DNA of 64,000 nt from an uncultured Pseudodesulfovibrio sp. (GTDB taxonomy: Bacteria; Desulfobacterota; Desulfovibrionia; Desulfovibrionales; Desulfovibrionaceae): assembly GCF_963675635.1 (NCBI RefSeq), contig NZ_OY776488.1, positions 3,430,001 to 3,494,000 on the forward strand, in the 5' to 3' direction. Below the pieces are notes generated by a model. The model made no database searches. It was not told where the DNA came from and worked only from the letters and a program-made list of their open reading frames with translations. Each line of letters begins with the position of its first letter. Positions within the stretch are counted from its first letter, which is position 1. A program made the position numbers and the translations under genes. Of this stretch, positions 27,020 through 35,059 are shown in pieces.

Positions 27020-27958
27020 TCACGCAGCCGAAGTGTCATCTGTTGTACTCGAAACCGCCGGTCTTGGCCGCTCGTCAACAGTGAGCTTGAACACGTCCGG
27101 GCGGGCATAGTGTCCTGCGATGTCCATGTCGTAGCGCGCCCTGACGATATCATCGAGATCGATTTCGGCGGAGATCAGTCCTTCCTCGCCACGCAGCGGT
27201 CCGGCCAGGATGTCGCCCATGGGTGAGATGATGATGGAATTGCCCCGAATGAGCGGTTCGTCGGCAGGCCATGATGGATCGCGGAGGGTCTTGCCGCTCG
27301 GTGGCCCTTGATACTGACATGCGCTGACTAGGAAATTACGGCCCTCGTATGCAATGAACTGCATGCTCGCTACCCAGATGTCACGTGCATCGACCGTCGG
27401 GGCGCACCAGATGTCCATGCCTTTTCCATACATGGTCGCACGGAGCAGTGGCATATAGTTCTCCCAGCAAATAGCTCCTGCGATGCGTCCGGCAGAGGTC
27501 TCCACGACAGGGAGGGTGGAACCGTCACCCTGGCCCCAGACCAGTCGTTCCGTGGCCGTAGGCATGAGCTTGCGGTGTTTGCCTGCAAGGGTGCCGTTTT
27601 CGGAGATGAACAAGGCTGTGCAGTATAATGTCGAACCGCCACGCTCAATAATGCCGACAACCATGGCTGTTTGGCATCGTTTTGCCAATCCGCAGAGTTC
27701 GGCAACTTCCGGGCCGTCAATATCCACAGCCTCATTCCAGTACTCGAGGAAATCTTCGCGGCCCTCGGGGGTACGATAACCGAGTTTAGTGCCGAAGTCC
27801 GCACCCTTGGGATAGCCGCCAAGGATGGCCTCAGGCAGCACAAGTAGACTGCATCCGGATTGGCGGATGGTCTTTTCATACTTCAATATCTTTTTAACGG
27901 TGGCCGCAGTGCCTTGGTCAGAACCGATTTGCAGTGCGGCGACAATTGATTTCTGCAT
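27020..27958 (-). CDS. Nitrilase-family carbon-nitrogen hydrolase
   Basis: A 312-residue cytosolic enzyme with the Glu-Lys-Cys triad. Glutamate lies in [15 protein letters not shown] (about 45), lysine in [17 protein letters not shown] (about 130) and nucleophilic cysteine in [13 protein letters not shown] (about 165). The CWEN context and the [10 protein letters not shown] motif are those of true nitrilases (branch 1) rather than amidases, so conversion of a nitrile to acid and ammonia is likely. No aldoxime or cyanide genes are adjacent. Confidence 0.9.
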   Translation of the reverse strand: MQKSIVAALQIGSDQGTAATVKKILKYEKTIRQSGCSLLVLPEAILGGYPKGADFGTKLGYRTPEGREDFLEYWNEAVDIDGPEVAELCGLAKRCQTAMVVGIIERGGSTLYCTALFISENGTLAGKHRKLMPTATERLVWGQGDGSTLPVVETSAGRIAGAICWENYMPLLRATMYGKGMDIWCAPTVDARDIWVASMQFIAYEGRNFLVSACQYQGPPSGKTLRDPSWPADEPLIRGNSIIISPMGDILAGPLRGEEGLISAEIDLDDIVRARYDMDIAGHYARPDVFKLTVDERPRPAVSSTTDDTSAA

Positions 27959-28110
27959 AGTAACTCTCCAGTGGTTTGGGCGAAAAAGTACGGCACGGTG
28001 ACTGGTTATGCAAGAGTAGAGAGAAGGGTGCAGGGCAATATAAAGAAGTATTAGTACACGGTGTTTTTTCTCATTGGGGAAGAAAATCTGATTGATTCAG
28101 ATGTCTCATG

Positions 28111-28147
28111 AAAAGGGGAAGAGTGCGCCTGTATCACACGCGCACCC
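28111..28147 (-). terminator. Probable terminator of the desaturase gene
   Basis: On the minus strand GGGTGCGC ... GCGCACTC (8 bp with one G-U) is followed by TTCCCCTTTT. It begins at the stop codon. Confidence 0.5.
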
Positions 28148-29151
28148 TATCTGCTGAGTGATGCGAAGCTGACAAGGCTTCGTTGGTCTTCGTCCCACAG
28201 GTTTAGTTTGAGCGAACCTAAACTTTTCAAGAGCGTTAACGGTACTATCGTCTGCATTTCCGGGGTGGCATCATAGCTCTCTTGAAGTCTGTAGTTCGGG
28301 ATTCTCGGCAAAACGTGATGGACGTGATGCAGGCCGATATTTCCCGTGAACCATTGCAGAATTTTAGGAAGCTTATAGTAGGAGCTGCCATCCATTGCGG
28401 CCTTCACAGGGTCCCAGTCATCCTGGCGCGCCCAGTACACCCCTTTGAACTGGTGCTGGACATAAAACAGCCACACTCCGATTGCACCGGCGATAAGCAT
28501 GATTGGAAGCTGGATCATCAGATAAATTTTGAAGCCGATCGTCAGACTGGCCAGAGTGACGACTGTGACGATAGCTATGTTGGTGATAATGGCACTGAAA
28601 TGTTCGTTTCGTCCTTCCCATGTGTGTAAAAAACGTTGGGTGACCAGAAATGAATACCCTGGACCGATTCCCAAAAAGACAAGCGGGTTGCGGTAGAGAC
28701 GATAGGCCAGACGCTTTGTCGGCGAGAGAGCCTTGTATTCGTTTATGGTCAATGTCCACAGATCGCCCACCCCCCTTCGATCCAGATTCGCATACGTGCC
28801 GTGATGAACGAGATGGTTGCTTTGCCAATAAGTGAACGGGGTGAAAGTCAAAAAACCTGAAATATAGCCCAGTATCACATTGGCGCGGCGTGAGGCAAAA
28901 AACGATCCGTGTGCGCAATCATGGAAGATGATGAAGATGCGAACCAGCAGCAGGGCTGCAAGTATGAGAAGCGGAAAGAGTAAAAAAAAGGACGTTCCGT
29001 TTTGCAATAGATATATAAACAGTGCCCACAGTCCGAAATACGGTAGATAGGTATTCACGATCTGCCATACTGCTCGAACTGGTTCCGGCTTTGCGAACGG
29101 CTTCAGTGAGTTGCGTAAAGTCTGAATTGAGAGCCTGTTGGTTTCACTCAT
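28147..29151 (-). CDS. Membrane fatty acid desaturase
   Basis: A 334-residue protein. The start is at MSETNRLSIQ; the frame is open 54 codons further upstream without a good site. Four hydrophobic spans and three histidine boxes are present: HDCAHGSF, HLVHHGTYAN and HHVHHVLPRIPNY, the di-iron ligands of acyl-lipid or acyl-CoA desaturases. The enzyme normally needs O2 and reduced ferredoxin, which is notable in a presumed strict anaerobe. It may serve aerotolerance or oxygen-dependent membrane adaptation. No ferredoxin is adjacent. Confidence 0.9.
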   Translation of the reverse strand: MSETNRLSIQTLRNSLKPFAKPEPVRAVWQIVNTYLPYFGLWALFIYLLQNGTSFFLLFPLLILAALLLVRIFIIFHDCAHGSFFASRRANVILGYISGFLTFTPFTYWQSNHLVHHGTYANLDRRGVGDLWTLTINEYKALSPTKRLAYRLYRNPLVFLGIGPGYSFLVTQRFLHTWEGRNEHFSAIITNIAIVTVVTLASLTIGFKIYLMIQLPIMLIAGAIGVWLFYVQHQFKGVYWARQDDWDPVKAAMDGSSYYKLPKILQWFTGNIGLHHVHHVLPRIPNYRLQESYDATPEMQTIVPLTLLKSLGSLKLNLWDEDQRSLVSFASLSR

Positions 29152-29313
29152 TCGTATGCCCTTGTCTCTCCCTCTGGAGTTGCGTAGGAGGGGCTGTTTT
29201 GCTTGGATCATACCCTGATCTGCGCATCGTTTCAAGAAGGGGCGCTGAAAATGTTGTCCTCTTATTGGGTGAGAGCTGCCATGTTCATCCCCACTCCCGA
29301 CTTCATTGGGCAT

Positions 29314-29347
29314 AAAAAAAGAAGCAACTGCTTTCGCAATTACTTCT
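29314..29347 (-). terminator. Terminator of the first tRNA-Glu
   Basis: On the minus strand AGAAGTAATTGC-GAAA-GCAGTTGCTTCT forms a 12-bp stem with two G-U pairs and a GAAA tetraloop, followed by seven Ts. Confidence 0.85.
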
Positions 29348-29356
29348 GTTTTTTCG

Positions 29357-29434
29357 TGGCGTCCCCAAGGGGATTTGAACCCCTGTTAACGGCGTGAAAG
29401 GCCGCCGTCCTGGACCAGACTAGACGATGGGGAC
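29357..29434 (-). tRNA. tRNA-Glu (anticodon TTC), copy 1
   Basis: A 78-nt gene with encoded CCA. Acceptor GTCCCC/GGGGAC, anticodon loop CTTTCAC (TTC) and T loop TTCAAAT. It differs from the copy at 30580 by one base in the D arm (TAGTCTGG here, TAGCCTGG there). It is monocistronic with its own terminator. Confidence 0.95.
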
Positions 29435-30534
29435 GCATTGAGCGACTTGGCTTTCCGGCTGGTTGTCTGGAACCTTCTCTTGCCGGTTTGCCCCGTCTGG
29501 AGAAGCGTGTTTTACACATTATTTTACACGACGCAAGTCTTTTCGGAACTCATCGGGCTTTTTTTTGTAAGAGTTCGAGTTGGTAACATGTCGTCTACCT
29601 AAGACGGGAGTGCCTGAGAGAATGATTTTTGGTAATTTTTATGGTTATTACAGTACCTTGCTTGTTCTGTGATGGATCGTTAGCGAATGGTTCAAATAAT
29701 CGCGTCATAATTGTTTATGTAGGCCTGTTTTTAACACACCGATTGCTGACATGAAGAAAGTCGACTGCAAAGGCAGTCACCGTTCTTCATGTCGGGAGTG
29801 TAAAAGTCAGGGTACACATTTCAAATCCGGTGTCTTTGCCGGAGAGCTCATGCGGTTGGTTTTGTGGACTCTGACTGGAGGTTGATTCGGAAAATGACTT
29901 GTAGGGAGATTCACGATTCGTAACAGGGGGGAGGAAACGTCTCTTCCTGTCATTACTGACAGCTTGAAGACGTTCATTGCATGCATGAGCCGTCTTGGTC
30001 TTCGGGAGAGTGCTCCTGCAGTTGAGGCGGCCTCCTCGGAAGCTGTATTGCGTTGTTCCGTGTGAAGTTTGCGTCCGTGCGTCTATATGCACACTGGAAG
30101 AAAATAGCCGTGGCCGTGATCGCATCCGGTCGGCAACTAGAAACAAACAGTTCATTGTGTTCTTCACCCCATAAAACATGTTCTTCCGAGGCTGAACGCC
30201 TTTTGCCTTTTCTTTTTGTTGCAGGAAGATGACGAGGGTGCGTGCAAAGTGTGATTTTGAACGGAATCAAAAAAAGGATTCCGTTCTCCGAAATAGTACT
30301 CAATGCCGCCGATATTCTTTTGAGAAACATACGGAACGCAGAATGTCATCGAAAGGGCCATGCGTGACGAGAAGTGTTTTCGGGTGGGGCGTGAGACTCC
30401 TCTCTTTTTGAGGGGCACACTCTATCTGATGTCGGTTTTTTCGTAATGGGACAGAAGATTGCTGTTGTGGTGTCAGGTGGTCATTTGATGATGGGTGTTA
30501 CCTGCGAATCTTTGGCTCGCGTCTCTGCAACGCA
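29435..30534. other. Non-coding region between two tRNA-Glu genes, with a two-tier hairpin at 29746-29795
   Basis: About 1.1 kb without a convincing gene. Frames at 29787-30179 and 29974-30330 have no ribosome site and read like non-coding sequence. The notable feature is 29746-29795: outer arms CTGACATGAAGAA and TTCTTCATGTCGG (13 bp, one G-U) enclose an inner hairpin GACTGC-AAAG-GCAGTC. No U-run follows on either strand, so it is not a simple terminator. A plausible tRNA promoter lies near 29510-29540. Confidence 0.55.
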
Positions 30535-30569
30535 TAAAAAAAGAAGCAACCACTGATGTGATTGCTTCT
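30535..30569 (-). terminator. Terminator of the tRNA-Gln/tRNA-Glu unit
   Basis: On the minus strand AGAAGCAATCAC-ATCA-GTGGTTGCTTCT is followed by TTTTTTT. Its outer 8 bp match the terminator of the other tRNA-Glu copy. Confidence 0.85.
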
Positions 30570-30579
30570 ATTCTGGTCT

Positions 30580-30657
30580 TGGCGTCCCCAAGGGGATTTG
30601 AACCCCTGTTAACGGCGTGAAAGGCCGCCGTCCTGGACCAGGCTAGACGATGGGGAC
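30580..30657 (-). tRNA. tRNA-Glu (anticodon TTC), copy 2
   Basis: A 78-nt gene with encoded CCA, identical to copy 1 except for one D-arm base. It lies 10 nt after tRNA-Gln on the same strand, so the two are cotranscribed. Confidence 0.95.
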
Positions 30658-30667
30658 GCATATAAAT

Positions 30668-30742
30668 TGGCTGGGCTGCAAGGACTCGAACCTTGATTAA
30701 CGGAGCCAGAACCCGTCGTCCTGCCAATTGAACGACAGCCCA
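30668..30742 (-). tRNA. tRNA-Gln (anticodon CTG)
   Basis: A 75-nt gene with encoded CCA. Acceptor TGGGCTG/CAGCCCA, anticodon loop TTCTGGC (CTG) and T loop TTCGAGT. It is the first gene of a Gln-Glu tRNA unit. Confidence 0.92.
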
Positions 30743-30803
30743 GCAGCGAGAAGATGATTTAAGGGCTAGGCCCCGGAATGTCAACTTCTTTTTTGCTAAA
30801 TGT

Positions 30804-31154
30804 TTAGATTGCGCGTGCGAGCTTGCGGGTACGTTTCTTCAGCTTGTTGATTTTGCGGCGAATGTAGTCACGCTTGTTGCGATCTTCCATGGCCTCTTTC
30901 TCAACACGCAGTGCTCTGATCTGCTTTTTGATCTCGCCAATCTGCTTCTTGTAGGGGGAAACCTGCTCTTCTTCGACGATGCCGAAGACATCCTTGATCT
31001 CTTGAACAAGGGCGTCCTTGTCTTTACCGGAAGCGCCGGTGATCATGGGGAGCTTGGACACGCACAGGGCGCGCAGCTCTTTTGCAGTCATTTTTTCCAG
31101 GGGCTTGGTCAGGCCAAGCTCGTCAAAGGAAATTTCTTTTACTTCTTCACTCAT
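30804..31154 (-). CDS. Conserved hypothetical protein with Rho-N/SAP-like domain and basic coiled coil
   Basis: A 116-residue protein. The start is at MSEEVKEISF, after AAGGAG. Residues 15-55 (LEKMTAKELRALCVSKLPMITGASGKDKDALVQEI) resemble the Rho N-terminal/SAP helix-extended-helix fold. The C-terminal half is a strongly basic coiled coil (KKQIGEIKKQIRALRVEKE, RRKINKLKKRTRKLARAI). Nucleic-acid binding is likely. It follows the DciA-like gene with a 34-nt gap, so a shared transcript is possible. No exact family is recognised. Confidence 0.75.
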   Translation of the reverse strand: MSEEVKEISFDELGLTKPLEKMTAKELRALCVSKLPMITGASGKDKDALVQEIKDVFGIVEEEQVSPYKKQIGEIKKQIRALRVEKEAMEDRNKRDYIRRKINKLKKRTRKLARAI

Positions 31155-31188
31155 GGTGTACTCCTTAAAAAAGTTCTGAGGCGAAATG

Positions 31189-31680
31189 TCAGTCGGTTTC
31201 GTCAAACATTCGCCGGTAGGCCCGATAGCACCTCCCCACAGGGGAGTCTGGGTCTAGCTCTTCATCTAATCGACCTAAATTTTTAGGTCTTTTAAGTTTC
31301 CTCGGAGGCTCTGGAGCCTCCGGCCGAATCTCTCCGTCCAAAGGAACTCTGCCGTTTAGCAGTTCGAATACCATTTTGTCAAAGACTTCTTCGCCCAGAA
31401 ATTCGTTTATTTTCTGAAGCAGCATGGGCGCCAGATACTGAGCTTCCTGCATGATGATAGGATCTTCGGCGGCCAGAATGAGCTTTGTACCGCGATGACC
31501 GAGAGGCCGGGCCATGGGTGCCATTTCTCCCATGATCTTGTCCCAGGAACGCCACAACCTGACGAGAGCAGCCCCGCCTGTCGTGTCAAGTTTGTCCAGA
31601 AAACGGGGCATAAGGTCGCTCGTTTTCTTGGGGCCGGGCCTTTGGGTGTACTCGTTGTATCTTCTCCGATTGCGTCGCAT
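31189..31680 (-). CDS. DUF721 / DciA-like protein
   Basis: A 163-residue protein with the DUF721 core at about 25-100 (ALVRLWRSWDKIMGEMAPMARPLGHRGTKLILAAEDPIIMQEAQYL and LLQKINEFLG). DciA proteins load the replicative helicase DnaB in bacteria lacking DnaC. The C-terminal tail is proline-rich and charged. It lies between a PEGA-type lipoprotein gene (4-nt gap) and the Rho-N-like gene. Confidence 0.8.
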   Translation of the reverse strand: MRRNRRRYNEYTQRPGPKKTSDLMPRFLDKLDTTGGAALVRLWRSWDKIMGEMAPMARPLGHRGTKLILAAEDPIIMQEAQYLAPMLLQKINEFLGEEVFDKMVFELLNGRVPLDGEIRPEAPEPPRKLKRPKNLGRLDEELDPDSPVGRCYRAYRRMFDETD

Positions 31681-31683
31681 TGG

Positions 31684-32112
31684 CTACAGTTCACTCCTGG
31701 TGGGCGTCAGTTTGATGGTGATAATGGATGGCTTCAATTCATATGCCTCTCCGGTCCGCTCCTGTTCATCTACTTCCTTGGCGGTCTCTTTGGCTACATC
31801 CTTGGGGTCGCCGCCCTTGATGATGCCGGAGATGACGCCATCACGGATGGCGCGATCCGGTTTGAATTGCCGATGTATGATGATTTCTTCCTGTTCATAC
31901 CCGTCTTTGACGAGAGTAATGAGATGGTCTCCTTGTTTATCTAGGCTGACTGAACAGGGACTGGTGCATGTCTTTTTGCCGTCTGCATAGACGTCAGCAC
32001 CGATAGGATCGGTGCTGACAGGTATTCTCTGTTTCGGTGGCCCGCAGGCTGCCAACATGAAAAGGCAGGCCAGGGCTGATATTATTCCGAATGTTTTCAC
32101 AGTTGTCTCCAA
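31684..32112 (-). CDS. PEGA-like lipoprotein, 142 aa
   Basis: A lipoprotein signal (FMLAACGPP) puts the lipidated cysteine near residue 24. It is followed by a PEGA-like surface domain: IPVSTDPIGADVYADGKKTCTSPCSVSLDKQGDHLITLVKDGYEQ. A charged C-terminal region ends the protein. It is paralogous to 33199-33972, which has the same IPVS..P.GA.VYADG..TCT.PC pattern. It begins directly after the UspA stop codon, so the two are cotranscribed. Role in the envelope unknown. Confidence 0.8.
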   Translation of the reverse strand: METTVKTFGIISALACLFMLAACGPPKQRIPVSTDPIGADVYADGKKTCTSPCSVSLDKQGDHLITLVKDGYEQEEIIIHRQFKPDRAIRDGVISGIIKGGDPKDVAKETAKEVDEQERTGEAYELKPSIITIKLTPTRSEL

Positions 32113-33003
32113 TTACAGGCATGCCCTAGGACGATAGTTGACTATGATTGCGGGACACCCTGGTGATAGCGCCACCTGAATGGTTGTTGAGCCAATGGAT
32201 GGCTGGGTCGGCTCCTCACTGGAAGAGTATTGCGCCATGACGATAACGTCGGCATCGACCCATCGGGCCTGCTTGAGGATTTCCGAGTATGGAATGCCTT
32301 CCCAACAATGATAGGAATGGCTGATTCCGTCCAGAGCCTTGGCGTACCTGTTCTTCATACGTTCCATGGCCTTGTCAATGAAGATATCCATTTTCTGCAT
32401 GTAGTACTTTGGATTGGGGCGTGTCTGGCCGATGTCGAGCACATGAAATATATCGAGATGTGCGTCATTGGTCCGGGCGAGTTGCGTGGCGTAGCAGAGT
32501 GCTGAATCCGATGGAGTAGAGAAATCAGTCGCCATGAGAATTCTTTTGATGTCAGCGCCTTTTGGCATTTCATTGGTCACGACCATGACCGGGCAAAACA
32601 CGTTGGAACAGACTTTGCGAATGGAGGTATTCACCACGCCCCACATACTGTCCGGGCGGTGGATGGCAGAGGTGTGGTGCCCCATGACAATCAGGTCAAT
32701 CCCTTCAGAGTGGATGATTGTGAGCAGCCGTTCGTCTACGGAGCCGGTGACGACCCTGATGGAGTGTTTGGGAATACTTTTAAGGTCGTCGGCATAGTAT
32801 TCAGCGATTTTTTTCCGAGTGGATTCGATAAGTTCTTTTTCCGGGATAGTTTCCTCAAAGGAACACCATGCATCTTTGCCAATGGGCATGGCATGAAACA
32901 GGATCAGCTCGGCTCCGCGCTTTCGGGCGAGGTCAAAAGCCGCTTTCGGAGCGGTTTCCGTATTGATCTGAGGGGTCACTGCCAGGAGTATTTTTTTGAA
33001 CAT
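32113..33003 (-). CDS. Tandem-domain universal stress protein
   Basis: A 296-residue protein with two UspA domains. Domain 1 (1-145) ends in the nucleotide-binding block DLIVMGHHTSAIHRPDSMWGVVNTSIRKVCSNVFCPVMVV. Domain 2 (150-290) starts IKRILMATDFSTPSDSAL and ends DVIVMAQYSSSEEPTQPSIGSTTIQVALSPGCPAIIV. ATP binding through G-2x-G-9x-G(S/T)-like loops is probable only in part. It is flanked on both sides by PEGA-like lipoproteins. Confidence 0.92.
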   Translation of the reverse strand: MFKKILLAVTPQINTETAPKAAFDLARKRGAELILFHAMPIGKDAWCSFEETIPEKELIESTRKKIAEYYADDLKSIPKHSIRVVTGSVDERLLTIIHSEGIDLIVMGHHTSAIHRPDSMWGVVNTSIRKVCSNVFCPVMVVTNEMPKGADIKRILMATDFSTPSDSALCYATQLARTNDAHLDIFHVLDIGQTRPNPKYYMQKMDIFIDKAMERMKNRYAKALDGISHSYHCWEGIPYSEILKQARWVDADVIVMAQYSSSEEPTQPSIGSTTIQVALSPGCPAIIVNYRPRACL

Positions 33004-33143
33004 GTCGTCTCCTTCGCGTTGTCAATGTGTGGTGTCTGCGCTCCATCAATCGACTTTGACGGTTATCCATTTTTACTATCGCAATTTCACAGGAGTAGGG
33101 CAAGTAATATCAGATGACTGCGCCCAGTGCCACCTTTGACGCT

Positions 33144-33177
33144 GAAAAAAGAAAAGCCCTGCAGAAGCAGGGCTTTT
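33144..33177 (-). terminator. Terminator of the 33199-33972 lipoprotein gene
   Basis: AAAAGCCCTGC-TTCT-GCAGGGCTTTT on the minus strand, followed by CTTTTTT. A perfect 11-bp stem. Confidence 0.88.
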
Positions 33178-33198
33178 CCATGACTCTTTTCATACGTA

Positions 33199-33972
33199 TT
33201 ATTGTGCGCTGTCGGTGTTCTCACCTGCTTCGTGCTTCTTCTCGGCATTTTCCAGAAATTCCAATGCACCCAACCCTGCTTCCACCGGGTTGACGTGGAC
33301 ACCTACGCTGACAGAACTGGATGATGAATGCTGGGACATGGAGCCATCATCATTGTAGTGGGTGGAGGTGTGGGAGTGGTGACTCACTTCTTTTTCCGTG
33401 CCTATGGTGGGAGCGGCAACAGCGGCTTCCTTCAGGACTTCTTCTCCCACACCTGCGGGGTCTTCTTCGATTGCAGAGCCGATTGTGGCCGGTTCAGTGG
33501 TTTTGATCGTGGCCTGCTGAGACGGTGCGGTTGTCGCGGCAGAGGTGGAACCGCCAACGGGGACCAGTGATACCACCACAGAACTCGGAGTGAGAACATA
33601 GGCATTGCCGCTCGCCTCGTTCTGTTCGGCAGAGATGAGTGCGCCCGCAATTGACCCTTCGATGGAGCTGCCCATGGATGAGCTGGACATGCCAGACTGG
33701 ACGGCATCCCGGGTTACGCCTCCGGTGTCGTACTTCTGGGATATCTGAACATCGGCTTGCTGAAAGCCGTCTTTCTTCAGTGTGAGTATGTGCGCCTGGG
33801 TTTTTTCAAGTTTTACGGTACAGGGTGTGGTGCACGTCTGCGTGCCATCTGCATAAACCACTGCACCGCTCGGGTTGCTGGAAACCGGAATGTTCTGTGT
33901 GGCTACACCGCATCCCATGAGGGGAAGTGCCATCAGAGTGAGAGACAGGAAAATTCGAGAAAATCTAATCAT
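33199..33972 (-). CDS. PEGA-like lipoprotein, 257 aa, paralogue of 31684-32112
   Basis: Lipobox LMGCGVA places the lipidated cysteine near residue 21. A PEGA-like domain follows (IPVSSNPSGAVVYADGTQTCTTPCTVKLEKTQAHILTLKKDGFQQ), with the same CT-PC cysteines as its smaller paralogue. The next part is a glycine/serine-rich region (MSSSSMGSSIEGSIAGAL). The C-terminal half is low-complexity and His/Ser-rich (SHHSHTSTHYNDDGSMSQHSSSSS), with possible metal affinity. It has its own terminator. Confidence 0.78.
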   Translation of the reverse strand: MIRFSRIFLSLTLMALPLMGCGVATQNIPVSSNPSGAVVYADGTQTCTTPCTVKLEKTQAHILTLKKDGFQQADVQISQKYDTGGVTRDAVQSGMSSSSMGSSIEGSIAGALISAEQNEASGNAYVLTPSSVVVSLVPVGGSTSAATTAPSQQATIKTTEPATIGSAIEEDPAGVGEEVLKEAAVAAPTIGTEKEVSHHSHTSTHYNDDGSMSQHSSSSSVSVGVHVNPVEAGLGALEFLENAEKKHEAGENTDSAQ

Positions 33973-34067
33973 TATTCCTCCATTGATGATAATGTAGCCT
34001 TATAGGTCATGACTTTGAACAGGGCAATAAAAAGTCGTGTCATCAAGGCTTGACCGGCTGCCGCTTC

Positions 34068-34112
34068 TTGAGTTAGGTAGGGTTTATTCCGTATATCAAG
34101 ATATCCTGATAT
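34068..34112 (+). promoter_or_regulatory. sahR-ahcY promoter with SahR-type operator
   Basis: TTGAGT (34068-34073), an 18-nt spacer and TATATC (34092-34097) form a plausible sigma-70 promoter. Overlapping the -10, positions 34093-34112 read ATATCAAGATATCCTGATAT, a 20-bp palindrome with a single mismatch. It ends 11 nt before the sahR start. It resembles the operator known for SahR in Desulfovibrionales. Confidence 0.75.
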
Positions 34113-34123
34113 AGAGAAAAAAG

Positions 34124-35035
34124 ATGGAAATAATTAAATATTGCAAAGCATTGTCTGATGATACTCGGGCGCGACTGGTCAACGTTCTTCTGGAATATGA
34201 ACTGAATGTTGGCGAGATAGTACAGGTTATGGAGATGGGGCAGTCTCGTATTTCCCGTCATCTCAAGATCTTGTCCGAGTCTGGTCTGGTGGACGTTCGA
34301 CGAGATGGATTGTGGGCCTTTTACAAGGCCAGTGGAGAGGGGCAGGGACGTCTGTTCCTTGATGGTGTCAGAACACTGATGGCCGGAGAGTCGGACTTGC
34401 AGCGTGATCGCAATCGAGCTGACAGAGTAATCCGTGAGCGGACAGCCGCTACCCGGCAGTTTTTTGATGACATTGCGTCGGATTGGGATCGCATGACTGC
34501 CGAAGTCCTCGGCGACCTCAATCTGGGCGAGGAAATCCAGGCCCGGTTGCCCCGGTGTTCGTGTGCAGCCGATATCGGTTGCGGTCCGGGTGATATGCTC
34601 GAAATTCTCTCCAGAACATCGGACATGGTTATCGGTGTCGATAACTCGCCCAAGATGCTAGAACTGGCCGAGGAACGTTTTTCTGAACATGCGGGAATGT
34701 CACTGCGTATCGGCGAGATGACGCATCTTCCCCTGCGGGATTGGGAGGCGGACTGCACGGTTGTGTCTTTGGTGCTGCATCACTTGGCACGTCCCATCGA
34801 TGCGCTCAAGGAGGCGGGCCGTGTTCTCAAGATCGGCGGGCGCCTGATTATTGCGGAGTTCGACCAGCACGAGAACGAGCTGATGCGGAGCGAATACGGT
34901 GATCGTCGACTCGGTATCCCGAGGGAGAAGATGATCGACTGGTTGGGCAAGGCACGGTTCGAAGTGAAGGCGGTTACGGAATTTACAGTTAATATGGGAC
35001 TCGTGGTTGTACTCTACGAGGCCGAAAAAAAATAA
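34124..35035 (+). CDS. sahR: SahR-type ArsR-family regulator fused to a SAM-methyltransferase-like domain
   Basis: A 303-residue regulator. Residues 1-85 form an ArsR winged helix (LSDDTRARLVNVLLEYELNVGEIVQVMEMGQSRISRHLKILSESGLV). Residues 110-300 are a class I methyltransferase fold with the SAM-binding motif ADIGCGPGDMLEIL and VIGVDNSPKMLELAEERF. In Desulfovibrionales this architecture is SahR, which senses S-adenosylhomocysteine and controls the methionine cycle. Its gene is 24 nt upstream of ahcY and has a fitting palindrome in its promoter. Autoregulation and ahcY control are expected. Confidence 0.9.
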   Translation: MEIIKYCKALSDDTRARLVNVLLEYELNVGEIVQVMEMGQSRISRHLKILSESGLVDVRRDGLWAFYKASGEGQGRLFLDGVRTLMAGESDLQRDRNRADRVIRERTAATRQFFDDIASDWDRMTAEVLGDLNLGEEIQARLPRCSCAADIGCGPGDMLEILSRTSDMVIGVDNSPKMLELAEERFSEHAGMSLRIGEMTHLPLRDWEADCTVVSLVLHHLARPIDALKEAGRVLKIGGRLIIAEFDQHENELMRSEYGDRRLGIPREKMIDWLGKARFEVKAVTEFTVNMGLVVVLYEAEKK

Positions 35036-35059
35036 TCAACACTCTATTTGGAGGAAGTC

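Noticed and set aside
29787..30330. Minus-strand frames of 118-130 codons between the tRNA-Glu genes
   Set aside because: No ribosome site, low-complexity composition and no recognisable motif; treated as non-coding.
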